A DNA stretch of 32,541 nt from an uncultured Collinsella sp. (GTDB lineage Bacteria > Actinomycetota > Coriobacteriia > Coriobacteriales > Coriobacteriaceae): positions 1 to 32,541 of the forward strand of contig UQVD01000010.1 of the NCBI GenBank assembly GCA_900544385.1, given 5' to 3'. The position numbers and the translations under genes are program-made. The notes below the pieces were generated by a model. The model saw only the letters and a list, made by a program, of their open reading frames with translations, made no database searches and was not told the DNA's origin. Shown in pieces: positions 24,865 through 32,494 of the stretch. Numbering within the stretch: position 1 is the first letter of the stretch; every line of letters begins with the position of its first letter.

Positions 24865-26226
24865 CTAGACCGGCTTGACCTCCAGCTTTATCCCCTCGGC
24901 GCAGGAGTCGCCCAAAACATCCGAAAGGGCCCAGGTCGCATATAGCGGCAAATAGAGAACCGCTCCGTTGCGCTCAACGTTGCCTCTCGAGAAAACAATC
25001 CCGAGCCTTACGCCATATTCAGCCGTATCAAGCACATGACCGAGCGCAGCGTGCGCGTGGTAATAGGAGCCCGATTTAACCTCGATCGGAACAGCCGTCC
25101 CATCCGGTCCATCGACCACAAAGTCCACTTCACCGCGCTTTTTTGTCTGATAGTAGTAAAGCTGGCGATTTTGGGCAGCCAGCTGCTGGGCCACCACGTT
25201 TTCGTAAATGCCGCCCAGATTGGGCTCCTTGCTATCAAGATACGCCGCTTGGGCGACTCCGACGGGGTAGCGCGCCATCAACATGCCCGTATCCGATTGA
25301 TATAGCTTGAACTGCGATGGCCGTGCCGTCTTGAGCAAGGGCGATTTTGGCTCGGTTACGATATCGGCTTTGAGAGCAACGCCGGCATCGACAAGCCATA
25401 CAAAATCTCGCTGATACTTCTCGTAGTGAGCCTTGGGGTCAATGGAATTGACCACGAAGCGCTTGTTTTCGCCCTCGAGCATAATAGGGAGCTGATCGTA
25501 AATGCTCTGCACCTGAAGGGCTCGCCCGCTTGCATACTTGGAGATATCCCGCCGGTACTGTTCGTTGAGCTCTGACTGTAGCTGACGAACAGAGGCAAGG
25601 TCGCCCTGCGTGTCAAGGAAACGCTGCACGACCTCCGGCATTCCGCCGACAACGGTATAGGTCCTGAAGTTTGCCATCATCGCGTCATGAATGTAATCAG
25701 GAACGGGCCTCTCGCTGATACACGCGTCACGTATCGTTTGGCGAGCCCCCTCGCTCACCCCGGTTGCCCAGCAAAACTCCTCAAAATCGAGCGGGAACAT
25801 CCTAAGCTCGTGGACATACCCCACGGGATAGGACCTGACGCCCTTGAACTGAGTCCCGAGCATTGACCCCGAAAACGCCCAGCGGCACCTCCCGTCCTCA
25901 ACAAGGAACTTTGCCATCGTCATGATGTCGGGGGCCTCTTGGACCTCATCGATAAACACGAGCGTTTTGCCTGGCGCAATCGACTTTCCCGAAAGAAGCG
26001 TCACCCTGCTGATGAAATCATCGGCATTCCGCGCCTCGAGAAGAGCATCTTTTGCCTGGCGGTTTTCCATGAGGTTAAGCTCGATGTAGGTTGCATGGTT
26101 GGCTTTGCCAAATGCGCGAATCGAATAGCTTTTGCCAATCTGGCGAGAACCCGTAATGAACAAGGCCTTTTGCTCGGAAGACTTCAGCCAACGCTCCAGC
26201 TCTGCCGCTATTTTCCTGCGCAGCAT
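24865..26226 (-). CDS. AAA_14/DUF4143 ATPase with PD-(D/E)XK-like C-terminus (2)
   Basis: 453-residue relative of the protein at 22968-24338 with the same domain order but clearly diverged. Walker A ITGSRQIGKS (to Ser33), Walker B LVFIDEVQ (Asp93-Glu94), sensor FSGSMLG, DUF4143 core YTVVGGMPEVVQRF, and C-terminal GEVDFVV...VPIEVKSG nuclease-like motif. The start at 26226 (MLRRKIAAE) follows GGGGAG; upstream in-frame starts to 26250 lie inside the repeat array and are less likely. Its leader also has three 33-bp repeats, related in core to those of ATPase 1. Confidence 0.9.
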   Translation of the reverse strand: MLRRKIAAELERWLKSSEQKALFITGSRQIGKSYSIRAFGKANHATYIELNLMENRQAKDALLEARNADDFISRVTLLSGKSIAPGKTLVFIDEVQEAPDIMTMAKFLVEDGRCRWAFSGSMLGTQFKGVRSYPVGYVHELRMFPLDFEEFCWATGVSEGARQTIRDACISERPVPDYIHDAMMANFRTYTVVGGMPEVVQRFLDTQGDLASVRQLQSELNEQYRRDISKYASGRALQVQSIYDQLPIMLEGENKRFVVNSIDPKAHYEKYQRDFVWLVDAGVALKADIVTEPKSPLLKTARPSQFKLYQSDTGMLMARYPVGVAQAAYLDSKEPNLGGIYENVVAQQLAAQNRQLYYYQTKKRGEVDFVVDGPDGTAVPIEVKSGSYYHAHAALGHVLDTAEYGVRLGIVFSRGNVERNGAVLYLPLYATWALSDVLGDSCAEGIKLEVKPV

Positions 26227-26247
26227 AGGCTCTCCCCTCGGTGTCAT

Positions 26248-26327
26248 CAAATGAAATGCAAAGTTTTATACGCTTGATTATCGATGAAACGCAGAATTTT
26301 TAGAACCTAAAATCTGATGAAATGCAG
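26248..26327 (-). repeat. Three 33-bp-spaced repeats before ATPase gene 2
   Basis: ATGAAATGCA at 26251, ATGAAACGCA at 26284 and ATGAAATGCA at 26317: exactly 33 bp apart. Each is followed by a purine-rich stretch and TTT. In gene orientation the cores read TGCATTTCAT, TGCGTTTCAT, TGCATTTCAT, close to TGTATTTCAA of the array before ATPase 1. The nearest core starts 34 nt from the ATG. A -10 box TATAAT lies just upstream (26342-26337), so the whole array is probably transcribed. Confidence 0.85.
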
Positions 26328-26336
26328 AGATTTGAG

Positions 26337-26342
26337 ATTATA
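26337..26342 (-). promoter_or_regulatory. -10 box for ATPase gene 2
   Basis: Perfect TATAAT on the minus strand. No good -35 is visible at 16-18 nt; TG lies close upstream as in a near-extended -10. The predicted start would be near 26330, at the first repeat of the array. Confidence 0.5.
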
Positions 26343-26368
26343 AGCAAAAAGAAGGGACACCACCCGCG

Positions 26369-26401
26369 AATGTGACAAAAGAACTGTCCCTTTGTCACAT
26401 T
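26369..26401. repeat. GTGACAAAGGG palindromic repeat, near-intact copy
   Basis: AATGTGACAAA / TTTGTCACATT pair over 11 bp with an 11-nt loop. It lies 9 nt after the TIGR04076-like gene end and may serve as its terminator hairpin. Confidence 0.75.
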
Positions 26402-26409
26402 GCGCTCAG

Positions 26410-26739
26410 CTACTCGTCGACGACCTCGGCAAGCCAAACGTTCAGCGTATCGACCTCGGGGCAGCAGAACTTTGCCGTACCGGGCTCGCTGCCAGGCACG
26501 GTTCCGCCGTAGCGCAGGATATCGATATAGGGAAAGCCCACGTGACAGGCCATAGCGCACATCTTGCCGCGGTCTCGATCGAAGTCGAAGACGTCTCCCG
26601 GCTTGTGACCATGGTGACAACGGCACGCACCCAGCTGGTCCACGCAGCTCACGCGGATACGCGGACGCTTGCCACGCGGCGCACCGAGCGGCCCGTTCTC
26701 GCCCGCAGGCTTGACGCCGCCCTCGCCGGCGTTACTCAT
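26410..26739 (-). CDS. TIGR04076-like small Cys-rich protein
   Basis: 109 residues. After a flexible first 25 residues it reads IRVSCVDQLGACRCHHGHKPGDVFDFDRDRGKMCAMACHVGFPYIDILRYGG, matching my memory of the TIGR04076 pattern (C-x-x-GHK-x-GD, then M-C-x-x-A and a P-x-I-x-x-L segment). Function unknown; the cysteines and histidines suggest a metal site. Its ATG (26739) overlaps the end of the kinase gene by 8 nt (ATGAGTAA), so the two are probably translated together. Confidence 0.8.
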   Translation of the reverse strand: MSNAGEGGVKPAGENGPLGAPRGKRPRIRVSCVDQLGACRCHHGHKPGDVFDFDRDRGKMCAMACHVGFPYIDILRYGGTVPGSEPGTAKFCCPEVDTLNVWLAEVVDE

Positions 26740-27556
26740 GGTCGATCACATCCAGGCAGGCCTCGATGGGAAGGCCGGCCGACTTGTCTTCTTGGTCGGC
26801 ATTGCGCTCGATAAGCTCGGCCACCACACGCATGGCGTCGGTCGTCGCACGCTGTAAGCTCCAGCCGGCCATAACGCGACCCACGAGCACCGACGAGAAC
26901 GTATCGCCCGTGCCCGGGAAATACACCGGGATCAGCTCAAAGGGAATCGTGAAGTACTCTCCCGCCACATGGTCGTAGCCGATGACGGCACTCGCCCCGT
27001 CGACCTTCGCGCTCGTAATGACCACCGACTTGGCGCCCAGCGCGAGCATGGCGTCCACGAGCGCACGAGCCTCATCGGCCGTAATCTGCTCGGCCATAGG
27101 CGTATCGGTGAGCAGACACGCCTCGGTATAGTTGGGCACCGCGTAGTCGGCGCACTCGACCAGGCTGCGCATAAGGCCGATGGTCGATTCGGGCACGCCG
27201 GCGTAGAGCCTGCCGTTGTCGGCCATGATGGGGTCGACGAACACCTTGGTGCCTTTTTGCGAACGGCGGTGGCAAAAGTCCGAGATGATGCGCGCCTCTT
27301 CCTCGGTCACGATAAAGCCGGTCGAGATGGCGTCGAATTCAAAGCCGAGCTCCTCCCAGATGGCAAGACTCTGACGCACGTACTCCGTGGTGTCGTGGAT
27401 GTAAAACTTGGGGTAGTTGAGCGTATCGGAAACGAGGGCCGTCGGCAGGTTGTGGATACGGTAACCCATGTGCGACAGCACCGGCAGCATGGCAGAAAGC
27501 GCGACCTTACCGTAGCCGCACATATCGTTGATCAGCAGCAGCTGAGTGTTCTTCAT
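26732..27556 (-). CDS. pdxY: Pyridoxal/pyridoxamine kinase-like protein
   Basis: Ribokinase-fold sugar/vitamin kinase of 274 residues, predicted to phosphorylate pyridoxal or pyridoxamine with ATP in B6 salvage. LLLINDMCGYGKVALSAMLPVL at the N-terminus, DPIMADNGRLYAG in the middle, and the catalytic GTGDTFSSVLVGR near the C-terminus are characteristic of the PdxY/PdxK/ThiD group. The start at 27556 follows GGGGG. Overlaps the downstream TIGR04076-like gene. The B6 assignment rests on the N-terminal motif; a thiamine-pathway role is less likely. Confidence 0.85.
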   Translation of the reverse strand: MKNTQLLLINDMCGYGKVALSAMLPVLSHMGYRIHNLPTALVSDTLNYPKFYIHDTTEYVRQSLAIWEELGFEFDAISTGFIVTEEEARIISDFCHRRSQKGTKVFVDPIMADNGRLYAGVPESTIGLMRSLVECADYAVPNYTEACLLTDTPMAEQITADEARALVDAMLALGAKSVVITSAKVDGASAVIGYDHVAGEYFTIPFELIPVYFPGTGDTFSSVLVGRVMAGWSLQRATTDAMRVVAELIERNADQEDKSAGLPIEACLDVIDHE

Positions 27557-27737
27557 GAGTGTCCCCCTTGGGTCGGGTGCGACGCGACGGCGCCATAGTG
27601 CGACTAAGTGTAGCGCAGGGGGCGTTGCAAGCGGGCGCAGGCGCCGAGGAGGGCACATTGTTGCGGAAAGGTTACGGAAATGGGAGGCAAAATCGCGGCG
27701 GTAGCGGCACAGTAGCTGCCATCTATTTACTACCATT

Positions 27738-27893
27738 CCAAAACTATGCCGGATTACTACGATAAACCGTTAGCCTCCAACCACAACGAATTGCACTCCG
27801 GCAAAACCGCAGGTAGACAGCTTGTGATTTTACGAAAAACAATGCCGAGGTCTGATATTTCGAATTCATCGTAGTAATCCGGCATAGTTTTGG
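27738..27893. mobile_element. 156-bp MITE-like element with 26-bp perfect terminal inverted repeats
   Basis: 27738-27763 is the exact reverse complement of 27868-27893 (outer bases CCAAAACTATGCCGGATTAC). The 104-bp interior has no usable reading frame. No target-site duplication was found. Alternatively it encodes one very long stem-loop RNA. Confidence 0.6.
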
Positions 27894-27931
27894 ACAAGGC
27901 AACTTCGGAAGGGTGTCACCGCAGCCCAAAA

Positions 27932-27962
27932 TGATTCGTTTTCCTCCGTCCCCCACGGATCA
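27932..27962. repeat. Dispersed short repeat with near-inverted ends
   Basis: Ends TGATTCGT and ACGGATCA are reverse complements at 7 of 8 positions, around a pyrimidine-rich core TTTCCTCCGTCCCC. A second copy of the core lies inside the M20 peptidase gene (9070-9096). Confidence 0.65.
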
Positions 27963-28007
27963 CTCAACAAGAGCGTCCCCAACGACTATCCCAACAAGGG
28001 CAACGCC

Positions 28008-28142
28008 GATGTTTTGGCGAAGTCAGCGAAAACCCGTCAGAGCGAGCAAGGTGCCTTGAAGCAAGGCGGCATTGACCTTCTGGTCATGCCGCCGAAGTTG
28101 AAAGGCAGATTGCCGCTCTGGCGGGTTTGCAGCGTCGAGCCG
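28008..28142. ncRNA. Long stem-loop repeat element, copy B (candidate structured RNA)
   Basis: Outer arms AACCCGTCAGAGCG (28031-28044) and CGCTCTGGCGGGTT (28114-28127) pair over 14 bp with one T-G pair. The inner stem GGCGGCAT/ATGCCGCC continues to GACC/GGTC, closed by TTCT. Flanks GATGTTTTGGC and GCAGC-TCGA match copy A (13349-13482) in the forward direction. Paired changes in both stems (CAAGGCAT/ATGCCTTG in A) argue that pairing is selected. Confidence 0.5.
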
Positions 28143-28169
28143 TTGCGCGGTTTGGCAAAACCGCGCAAC
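28142..28169. terminator. 12-bp-stem hairpin upstream of the MarR promoter
   Basis: GTTGCGCGGTTT - GGCA - AAACCGCGCAAC, perfect pairing. There is no clear T run on either side, so termination is uncertain; it does insulate the MarR promoter, whose -35 begins 16 nt later. Confidence 0.5.
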
Positions 28170-28184
28170 CACTAGTTTGGTACC

Positions 28185-28213
28185 TTGACATTCATTTCTC
28201 ATGCTCCTAGATT
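28185..28213 (+). promoter_or_regulatory. Promoter of the MarR-ABC exporter operon
   Basis: TTGACA (28185-28190), 17-nt spacer, TAGATT (28208-28213). The -35 is perfect; the -10 matches 4 of 6. Confidence 0.75.
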
Positions 28214-28214
28214 G

Positions 28215-28244
28215 GTTAGGCACAAAACAATTCCACTACCTAAC
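28215..28244. promoter_or_regulatory. Candidate MarR operator
   Basis: GTTAGG (28215-28220) and CCTAAC (28239-28244) form an inverted repeat covering the expected transcription start. Position suits autorepression by the MarR protein encoded 25 nt further on. Confidence 0.5.
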
Positions 28245-28268
28245 TAAAGAAAGGAGCAACACTAATTC

Positions 28269-28775
28269 ATGTGCGATGAACCTCTTAACCTTTGTTCGCA
28301 CGAGCCCGGCGGCGACCCGTCACAGCCGGCGGATGTACCCGAAGCGGTCAGTGCCGAAGACAAACTCGCCAAGCGCATCCTGAGCGGCCTGGGTTTTTGC
28401 GGCCATTACATGCATTTTCATGGCGGAGGCGTGTCCGGCAAGGCGCCCATCATCTGCCTGCTGGCCAAGCAGCCCGGCGGCGAGATGTCGCAGCAGGAAC
28501 TCGGCATGCACTTTGACCTCAAGCCGGGGTCGCTTTCCGAGATCCTGTCCAAGCTCGAGGTCAACGGTCTCATCGAGCGCAGCCGTAACCCCAAGGATCG
28601 ACGGCAGCTCACCATTCGCCTGACCGAAACCGGCCGGGAAAACGCCCGCATCGACCAGGCGGCCCGCATCCGCTTTAGAGAACGGGCCTTTAGTGCCCTC
28701 ACTCACGACGAGCGCGAGCAGCTCGCCGAAATGCTCGAGAAAATCCGTGTAACCTGGGAGGAACTGGATGATTAA
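28269..28775 (+). CDS. MarR-family transcriptional regulator
   Basis: 168-residue regulator. After a variable 35-residue N-terminus it has the MarR winged helix: MSQQELGMHFDLKPGSLSEILSKLEVNGLIERSR with the wing NPKDRRQLTIRLTETGR, then a dimerisation helix (LTHDEREQLAEMLEKI). Probably a repressor released by a toxic compound. The ATG at 28269 has AGGAG 12 nt upstream, rather far; an in-frame stop just before excludes an earlier start. Its end overlaps the first exporter gene by 8 nt (ATGATTAA), so regulator and pump are translationally coupled. Confidence 0.9.
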   Translation: MCDEPLNLCSHEPGGDPSQPADVPEAVSAEDKLAKRILSGLGFCGHYMHFHGGGVSGKAPIICLLAKQPGGEMSQQELGMHFDLKPGSLSEILSKLEVNGLIERSRNPKDRRQLTIRLTETGRENARIDQAARIRFRERAFSALTHDEREQLAEMLEKIRVTWEELDD

Positions 28776-30582
28776 AACCCTCATGGGCAGCATCCGCGAC
28801 TATATGAAAGTCGCTGTTGCCACGCCATTGCTCGTGCTTGGCGAGGTGCTCTGCGAGATGCTGATTCCATTTATCACCGCCAACCTGATCGACGCCATCA
28901 AAGACGGCGCCACCGTAGCCGAGATGCTTCCCACCGCGGGCTTTTTGGTGCTCATCGCGCTGACGTCGCTTGCTTTTGGTGCCGCCGCCGGCGTCACCTG
29001 CAGCCATGCGAGCTGCGGCTTCGCCAAGAACCTGCGTCACGACCTGTTCTACAAGATCCAGACGTTCAGCTTTGCCAACATCGATGAGTTCTCGAGCTCC
29101 TCGCTCGTCACGCGCCTGACCACCGATATCAACAACGTGCAGCAGGCCTTTATGATGATCATCCGTATCGCCGTGCGCGCGCCGCTGGTATTGATCTTCG
29201 CCTTTACCATGGCGTTTATCATGGGCGGCAGCGTTGCCATGGTCTACCTGGTCATCATTCCGCTGCTGGGCTTTGGGCTGTTCTTTATCATCTTTAAGGT
29301 GCGCCCCATCTTCTCGCGCGTGTTCCACAAGTACGATGCCCTTAACGAGTCCGTCGAGGAAAACGTCACCGGCATGCGCGTGGTTAAGAGCTACGTGCGC
29401 GAAGACTTTGAGAAGGAGAAATTCGCGACCGCCGCACGCGACGTCCAGATGGACTTCACCCGCGCCGAGAAGCTGCTCGCCTTTAACAACCCCATGATGA
29501 ACATCTGCGTCAACGGCGCGTTTGTCGTCATCATCTACCTGGGATCCAAGCTCATCATCACGAGCCAGGGCACGCTGTTCGACGTGGGCCAGCTCTCCTC
29601 GATCTTTACCTATGGCTTCGCGATCCTCATGAGCCTGATGCAGCTGTCGATGATCTTTGTCATGGTGACCATGGCCGACGAATCGGCGCACCGCATTACC
29701 GAGGTGCTGGCCGCCGCGCCCACGATCGCCGATCCCGCCGAGCCCGTGCTCGAGGTTGCCGACGGTTCCATCGACTTTGACCACGTGAGCTTTAAGTATT
29801 CCGCGCATGCAAAGCGCCAGGCGCTCGACGATATCGACCTGCACATTAAGAGCGGCGAAACCATCGGCATCATCGGCGGTACCGGCTCGGCCAAGTCCAC
29901 GCTCGTTAACCTCATCGCCCGCCTGTACGACGCCACCGAGGGCACCGTGCGCGTGGGCGGCATGGACGTGCGCGACTACGACTTGGACGCCCTGCGCCAC
30001 CAGGTGGCCATGGTGCTGCAGAAAAACGTACTGTTTAGCGGCACCATTGCCGAAAACCTGCGCTGGGGCGACCCGAACGCCACCGACGAGGAAGTCCGCG
30101 AGGCGGCACATCTGGCCTGCGCCGATGAGTTTGTCGATGGCTTCCCCAAGGGCTATGACACCTGGATCGAACAGGGCGGCTCCAATGTTTCCGGCGGTCA
30201 GAAGCAGCGCCTGTGCATTGCGCGCGCCCTGCTGCGTCGCCCCAAGATCTTGATCCTGGACGACTCCACCAGCGCCGTCGACACCAAGACCGACGCCAAG
30301 ATTCGCGCAGGACTGGCAAGCTATCTGCCCAACACGACCAAGCTCATCATCGCCCAGCGCATCAGCTCCGTGCAGGACGCAGACCGCATCATCGTCATGG
30401 AGGGCGGCCGCATCGCGCAGATCGGTAACCACGACGAGCTGCTTAAGACGAGCGAGATCTACCGCGAGACTTTTACCTCGCAAAACAAGATGTCTGCCGA
30501 GGGCGAAGAGGCCGTCGAGGCCGACACCGAGGCATCCGCAACACAAGCTCAGACCCAGGAAGGAGGCGAGGCACATGAGTAA
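28768..30582 (+). CDS. Heterodimeric ABC exporter subunit with degenerate ATP site
   Basis: 604-residue half-transporter: a six-helix membrane domain (about 1-310) and a nucleotide-binding domain (about 330-575), with an acidic tail. The signature VSGGQKQR is canonical, but Walker A is GGTGSAKST (370-378, Ala375 where Gly is usual), and Walker B ends in Asp498-Asp499, so Asp replaces the catalytic Glu. This is the non-catalytic half, as in BmrC/TM287-type exporters, to be paired with the next gene. Multidrug or peptide export fits the MarR context. The start overlaps marR by 8 nt. Confidence 0.93.
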   Translation: MIKTLMGSIRDYMKVAVATPLLVLGEVLCEMLIPFITANLIDAIKDGATVAEMLPTAGFLVLIALTSLAFGAAAGVTCSHASCGFAKNLRHDLFYKIQTFSFANIDEFSSSSLVTRLTTDINNVQQAFMMIIRIAVRAPLVLIFAFTMAFIMGGSVAMVYLVIIPLLGFGLFFIIFKVRPIFSRVFHKYDALNESVEENVTGMRVVKSYVREDFEKEKFATAARDVQMDFTRAEKLLAFNNPMMNICVNGAFVVIIYLGSKLIITSQGTLFDVGQLSSIFTYGFAILMSLMQLSMIFVMVTMADESAHRITEVLAAAPTIADPAEPVLEVADGSIDFDHVSFKYSAHAKRQALDDIDLHIKSGETIGIIGGTGSAKSTLVNLIARLYDATEGTVRVGGMDVRDYDLDALRHQVAMVLQKNVLFSGTIAENLRWGDPNATDEEVREAAHLACADEFVDGFPKGYDTWIEQGGSNVSGGQKQRLCIARALLRRPKILILDDSTSAVDTKTDAKIRAGLASYLPNTTKLIIAQRISSVQDADRIIVMEGGRIAQIGNHDELLKTSEIYRETFTSQNKMSAEGEEAVEADTEASATQAQTQEGGEAHE

Positions 30583-32494
30583 GGCAACGACCGCCGAGCG
30601 CGCACTCAACCGCAAGGGCGGCACCATGTCGCGCCTCATCAAGACGCTCTTTGGCTTCTACCCCGTGCTTTTGCCCCTCGTCGTCGTCGGCGTGGTGCTC
30701 TGCGCCATCATCAACTCCATCGGCGCGACCTTCCTTCAGAGCGCCCTGCAGATTATTAGCGAATCGTGGCAGTCGGGCGATTGGACGACCGCGCAGCCCA
30801 AGATTCTGCAGCTCGTGACCACCCTCGCCTGCATCTACGGCGTCGGCATCCTGTCCTCGCTGTTCTGGAACCGCGCCATGGCCATCGTCACGCAGGGCTC
30901 GCTCGAGAAGCTGCGCGAGAAGATGTTCAACCGCATGCAGGACCTGCCGATCCGCTACTTCGACACGCACCAGCGCGGCGACATCATGAGCCACTACACC
31001 AACGACATCGACACGCTGCGCCAGATGATCAGCCAGTCGCTGCCCAACCTGCTCATGACGACCATCGTCATCGTCACGGTGTTCTTTATCATGCTGTACT
31101 ACAGCGTTTGGATGTGCCTAGTCATTGTGGCCGGCGTCGCCTTTATGACCTTTATGACCAAGCTGCTCGGCTCCAACTCCGCGCGTTTCTTCATTGCGCA
31201 GCAGACCGAACTCGGCGTGGTCGAGGGCCATATCGAGGAAGTCATGAACGGCCAGAAGGTCGTCAAGGCATTCTGCCACGAGTCTGCCGCCGAGGCCGAT
31301 TTTGACGAGCGCAACGAAAAGCTCTTCGAGGTCTCGCAGAAGGCCAACATGTACGCCAACATCCTCATGCCCATCCTTATGAACCTGGGCAACCTGCTCT
31401 ACGTACTGGTCGCACTGGCAGGCGGCATTTTCCTGGCGCTGGGCGTGCCCAACCTGAGCATCTCGGGCATGACGCTGTCCATCGCCGTCGTGGTGCCGTT
31501 CCTCAACATGACCAAGCAGTTCTGCGGACAGATCGGTCAGATCTCGCAGCAGATCAACGCCGTGGTCATGGGCCTCGCCGGCGCCGACCGCATCTTTGAG
31601 CTCATCGACGAGGAGCCCGAGGCCGACGAAGGCTATGTGACGCTCGTCAACGCGCAGGTGAACCCCGAGACATGGGAGTTCGAGGAGGCCGACCACCACA
31701 CCGGCATGTGGGCATGGAAACACCCGCACCGCGCAACCGGCGAGATCGAGTACGTACCGCTGCGCGGCGACCTGGTCATGGACAACGTCGACTTTGGCTA
31801 CACGCCCGACCACGAGGTGCTGCACGGCGTGTCCGTGTTTGCCAAGCCGGGCCAGAAGGTCGCGTTTGTCGGCGCCACCGGTGCGGGCAAGACGACCATC
31901 ACCAACCTCATCAACCGCTTCTACGACATTGCCGACGGCAAGATCCGCTACGACGGCATCAACGTCAACAAGATCCGCAAGGCCGATCTGCGCCGTTCGC
32001 TGGGCGTGGTGCTGCAGGACGTGAACCTGTTCACCGGCACCGTGATGGACAACATCCGCTACGGCAACCTGGACGCCACCGACGAGGAGTGCATCGCGGC
32101 GGCCAAGCTCGCGGGCGCGGACGACTTTATCACCCGCCTGCCCGACGGCTACGACACCATGCTCACCGGCAACGGCGCGCAGCTGTCGCAGGGCCAGCGC
32201 CAGCTGATTTCGATCGCACGCGCCGCCGTCGCCGATCCGCCGGCAATGATTCTGGACGAGGCCACGAGCTCCATCGACACCCGCACTGAGGCCATCGTGC
32301 AGGCCGGCATGGATAAGCTCATGGAGGGCCGCACGACGTTTGTCATCGCTCACCGCCTGTCCACCGTGCGCAACTCCGACGCGATCATCTGCCTGGACCA
32401 CGGCCGCATCATCGAGCGCGGCAACCATGACGAGCTGATCGCCAAGCGCGGGTATTACTACCAGCTGTACACGGGTGCATTTGAGCTCGAGTAG
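30575..32494 (+). CDS. Heterodimeric ABC exporter subunit with catalytic ATP site
   Basis: 639-residue partner half-transporter. Membrane domain about 30-350, then an inserted linker (about 350-405, ending EYVPLRGD), then the ATPase domain. Walker A GATGAGKTT (433-441) and Walker B MILDE (Asp561-Glu562) are intact, while its signature reads LSQGQRQ with Gln for Gly. That is the expected reciprocal of the first subunit: this Walker site works with the other chain's good signature to give the single active site. GGAGG precedes the start; 8-nt overlap with the upstream gene (ATGAGTAA). Complete; only 47 nt follow. Confidence 0.93.
   Translation: MSKATTAERALNRKGGTMSRLIKTLFGFYPVLLPLVVVGVVLCAIINSIGATFLQSALQIISESWQSGDWTTAQPKILQLVTTLACIYGVGILSSLFWNRAMAIVTQGSLEKLREKMFNRMQDLPIRYFDTHQRGDIMSHYTNDIDTLRQMISQSLPNLLMTTIVIVTVFFIMLYYSVWMCLVIVAGVAFMTFMTKLLGSNSARFFIAQQTELGVVEGHIEEVMNGQKVVKAFCHESAAEADFDERNEKLFEVSQKANMYANILMPILMNLGNLLYVLVALAGGIFLALGVPNLSISGMTLSIAVVVPFLNMTKQFCGQIGQISQQINAVVMGLAGADRIFELIDEEPEADEGYVTLVNAQVNPETWEFEEADHHTGMWAWKHPHRATGEIEYVPLRGDLVMDNVDFGYTPDHEVLHGVSVFAKPGQKVAFVGATGAGKTTITNLINRFYDIADGKIRYDGINVNKIRKADLRRSLGVVLQDVNLFTGTVMDNIRYGNLDATDEECIAAAKLAGADDFITRLPDGYDTMLTGNGAQLSQGQRQLISIARAAVADPPAMILDEATSSIDTRTEAIVQAGMDKLMEGRTTFVIAHRLSTVRNSDAIICLDHGRIIERGNHDELIAKRGYYYQLYTGAFELE

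Larger units (their letters stand above)
27557..28268. other. Repeat-rich intergenic region (712 bp)
   Basis: No gene seen. It holds, in order, the pdxY leader, a 156-bp inverted-repeat element (27738-27893), a short dispersed repeat (27932-27962), the long stem-loop element copy B (28008-28142), a 12-bp-stem hairpin (28142-28169), and the MarR promoter with candidate operator. Confidence 0.7.

Noticed and set aside
28699..30642. 647-codon minus-strand frame opposite the first exporter gene
   Set aside because: Shadow of a P-loop ABC protein; His/Asp-rich with no family signal.
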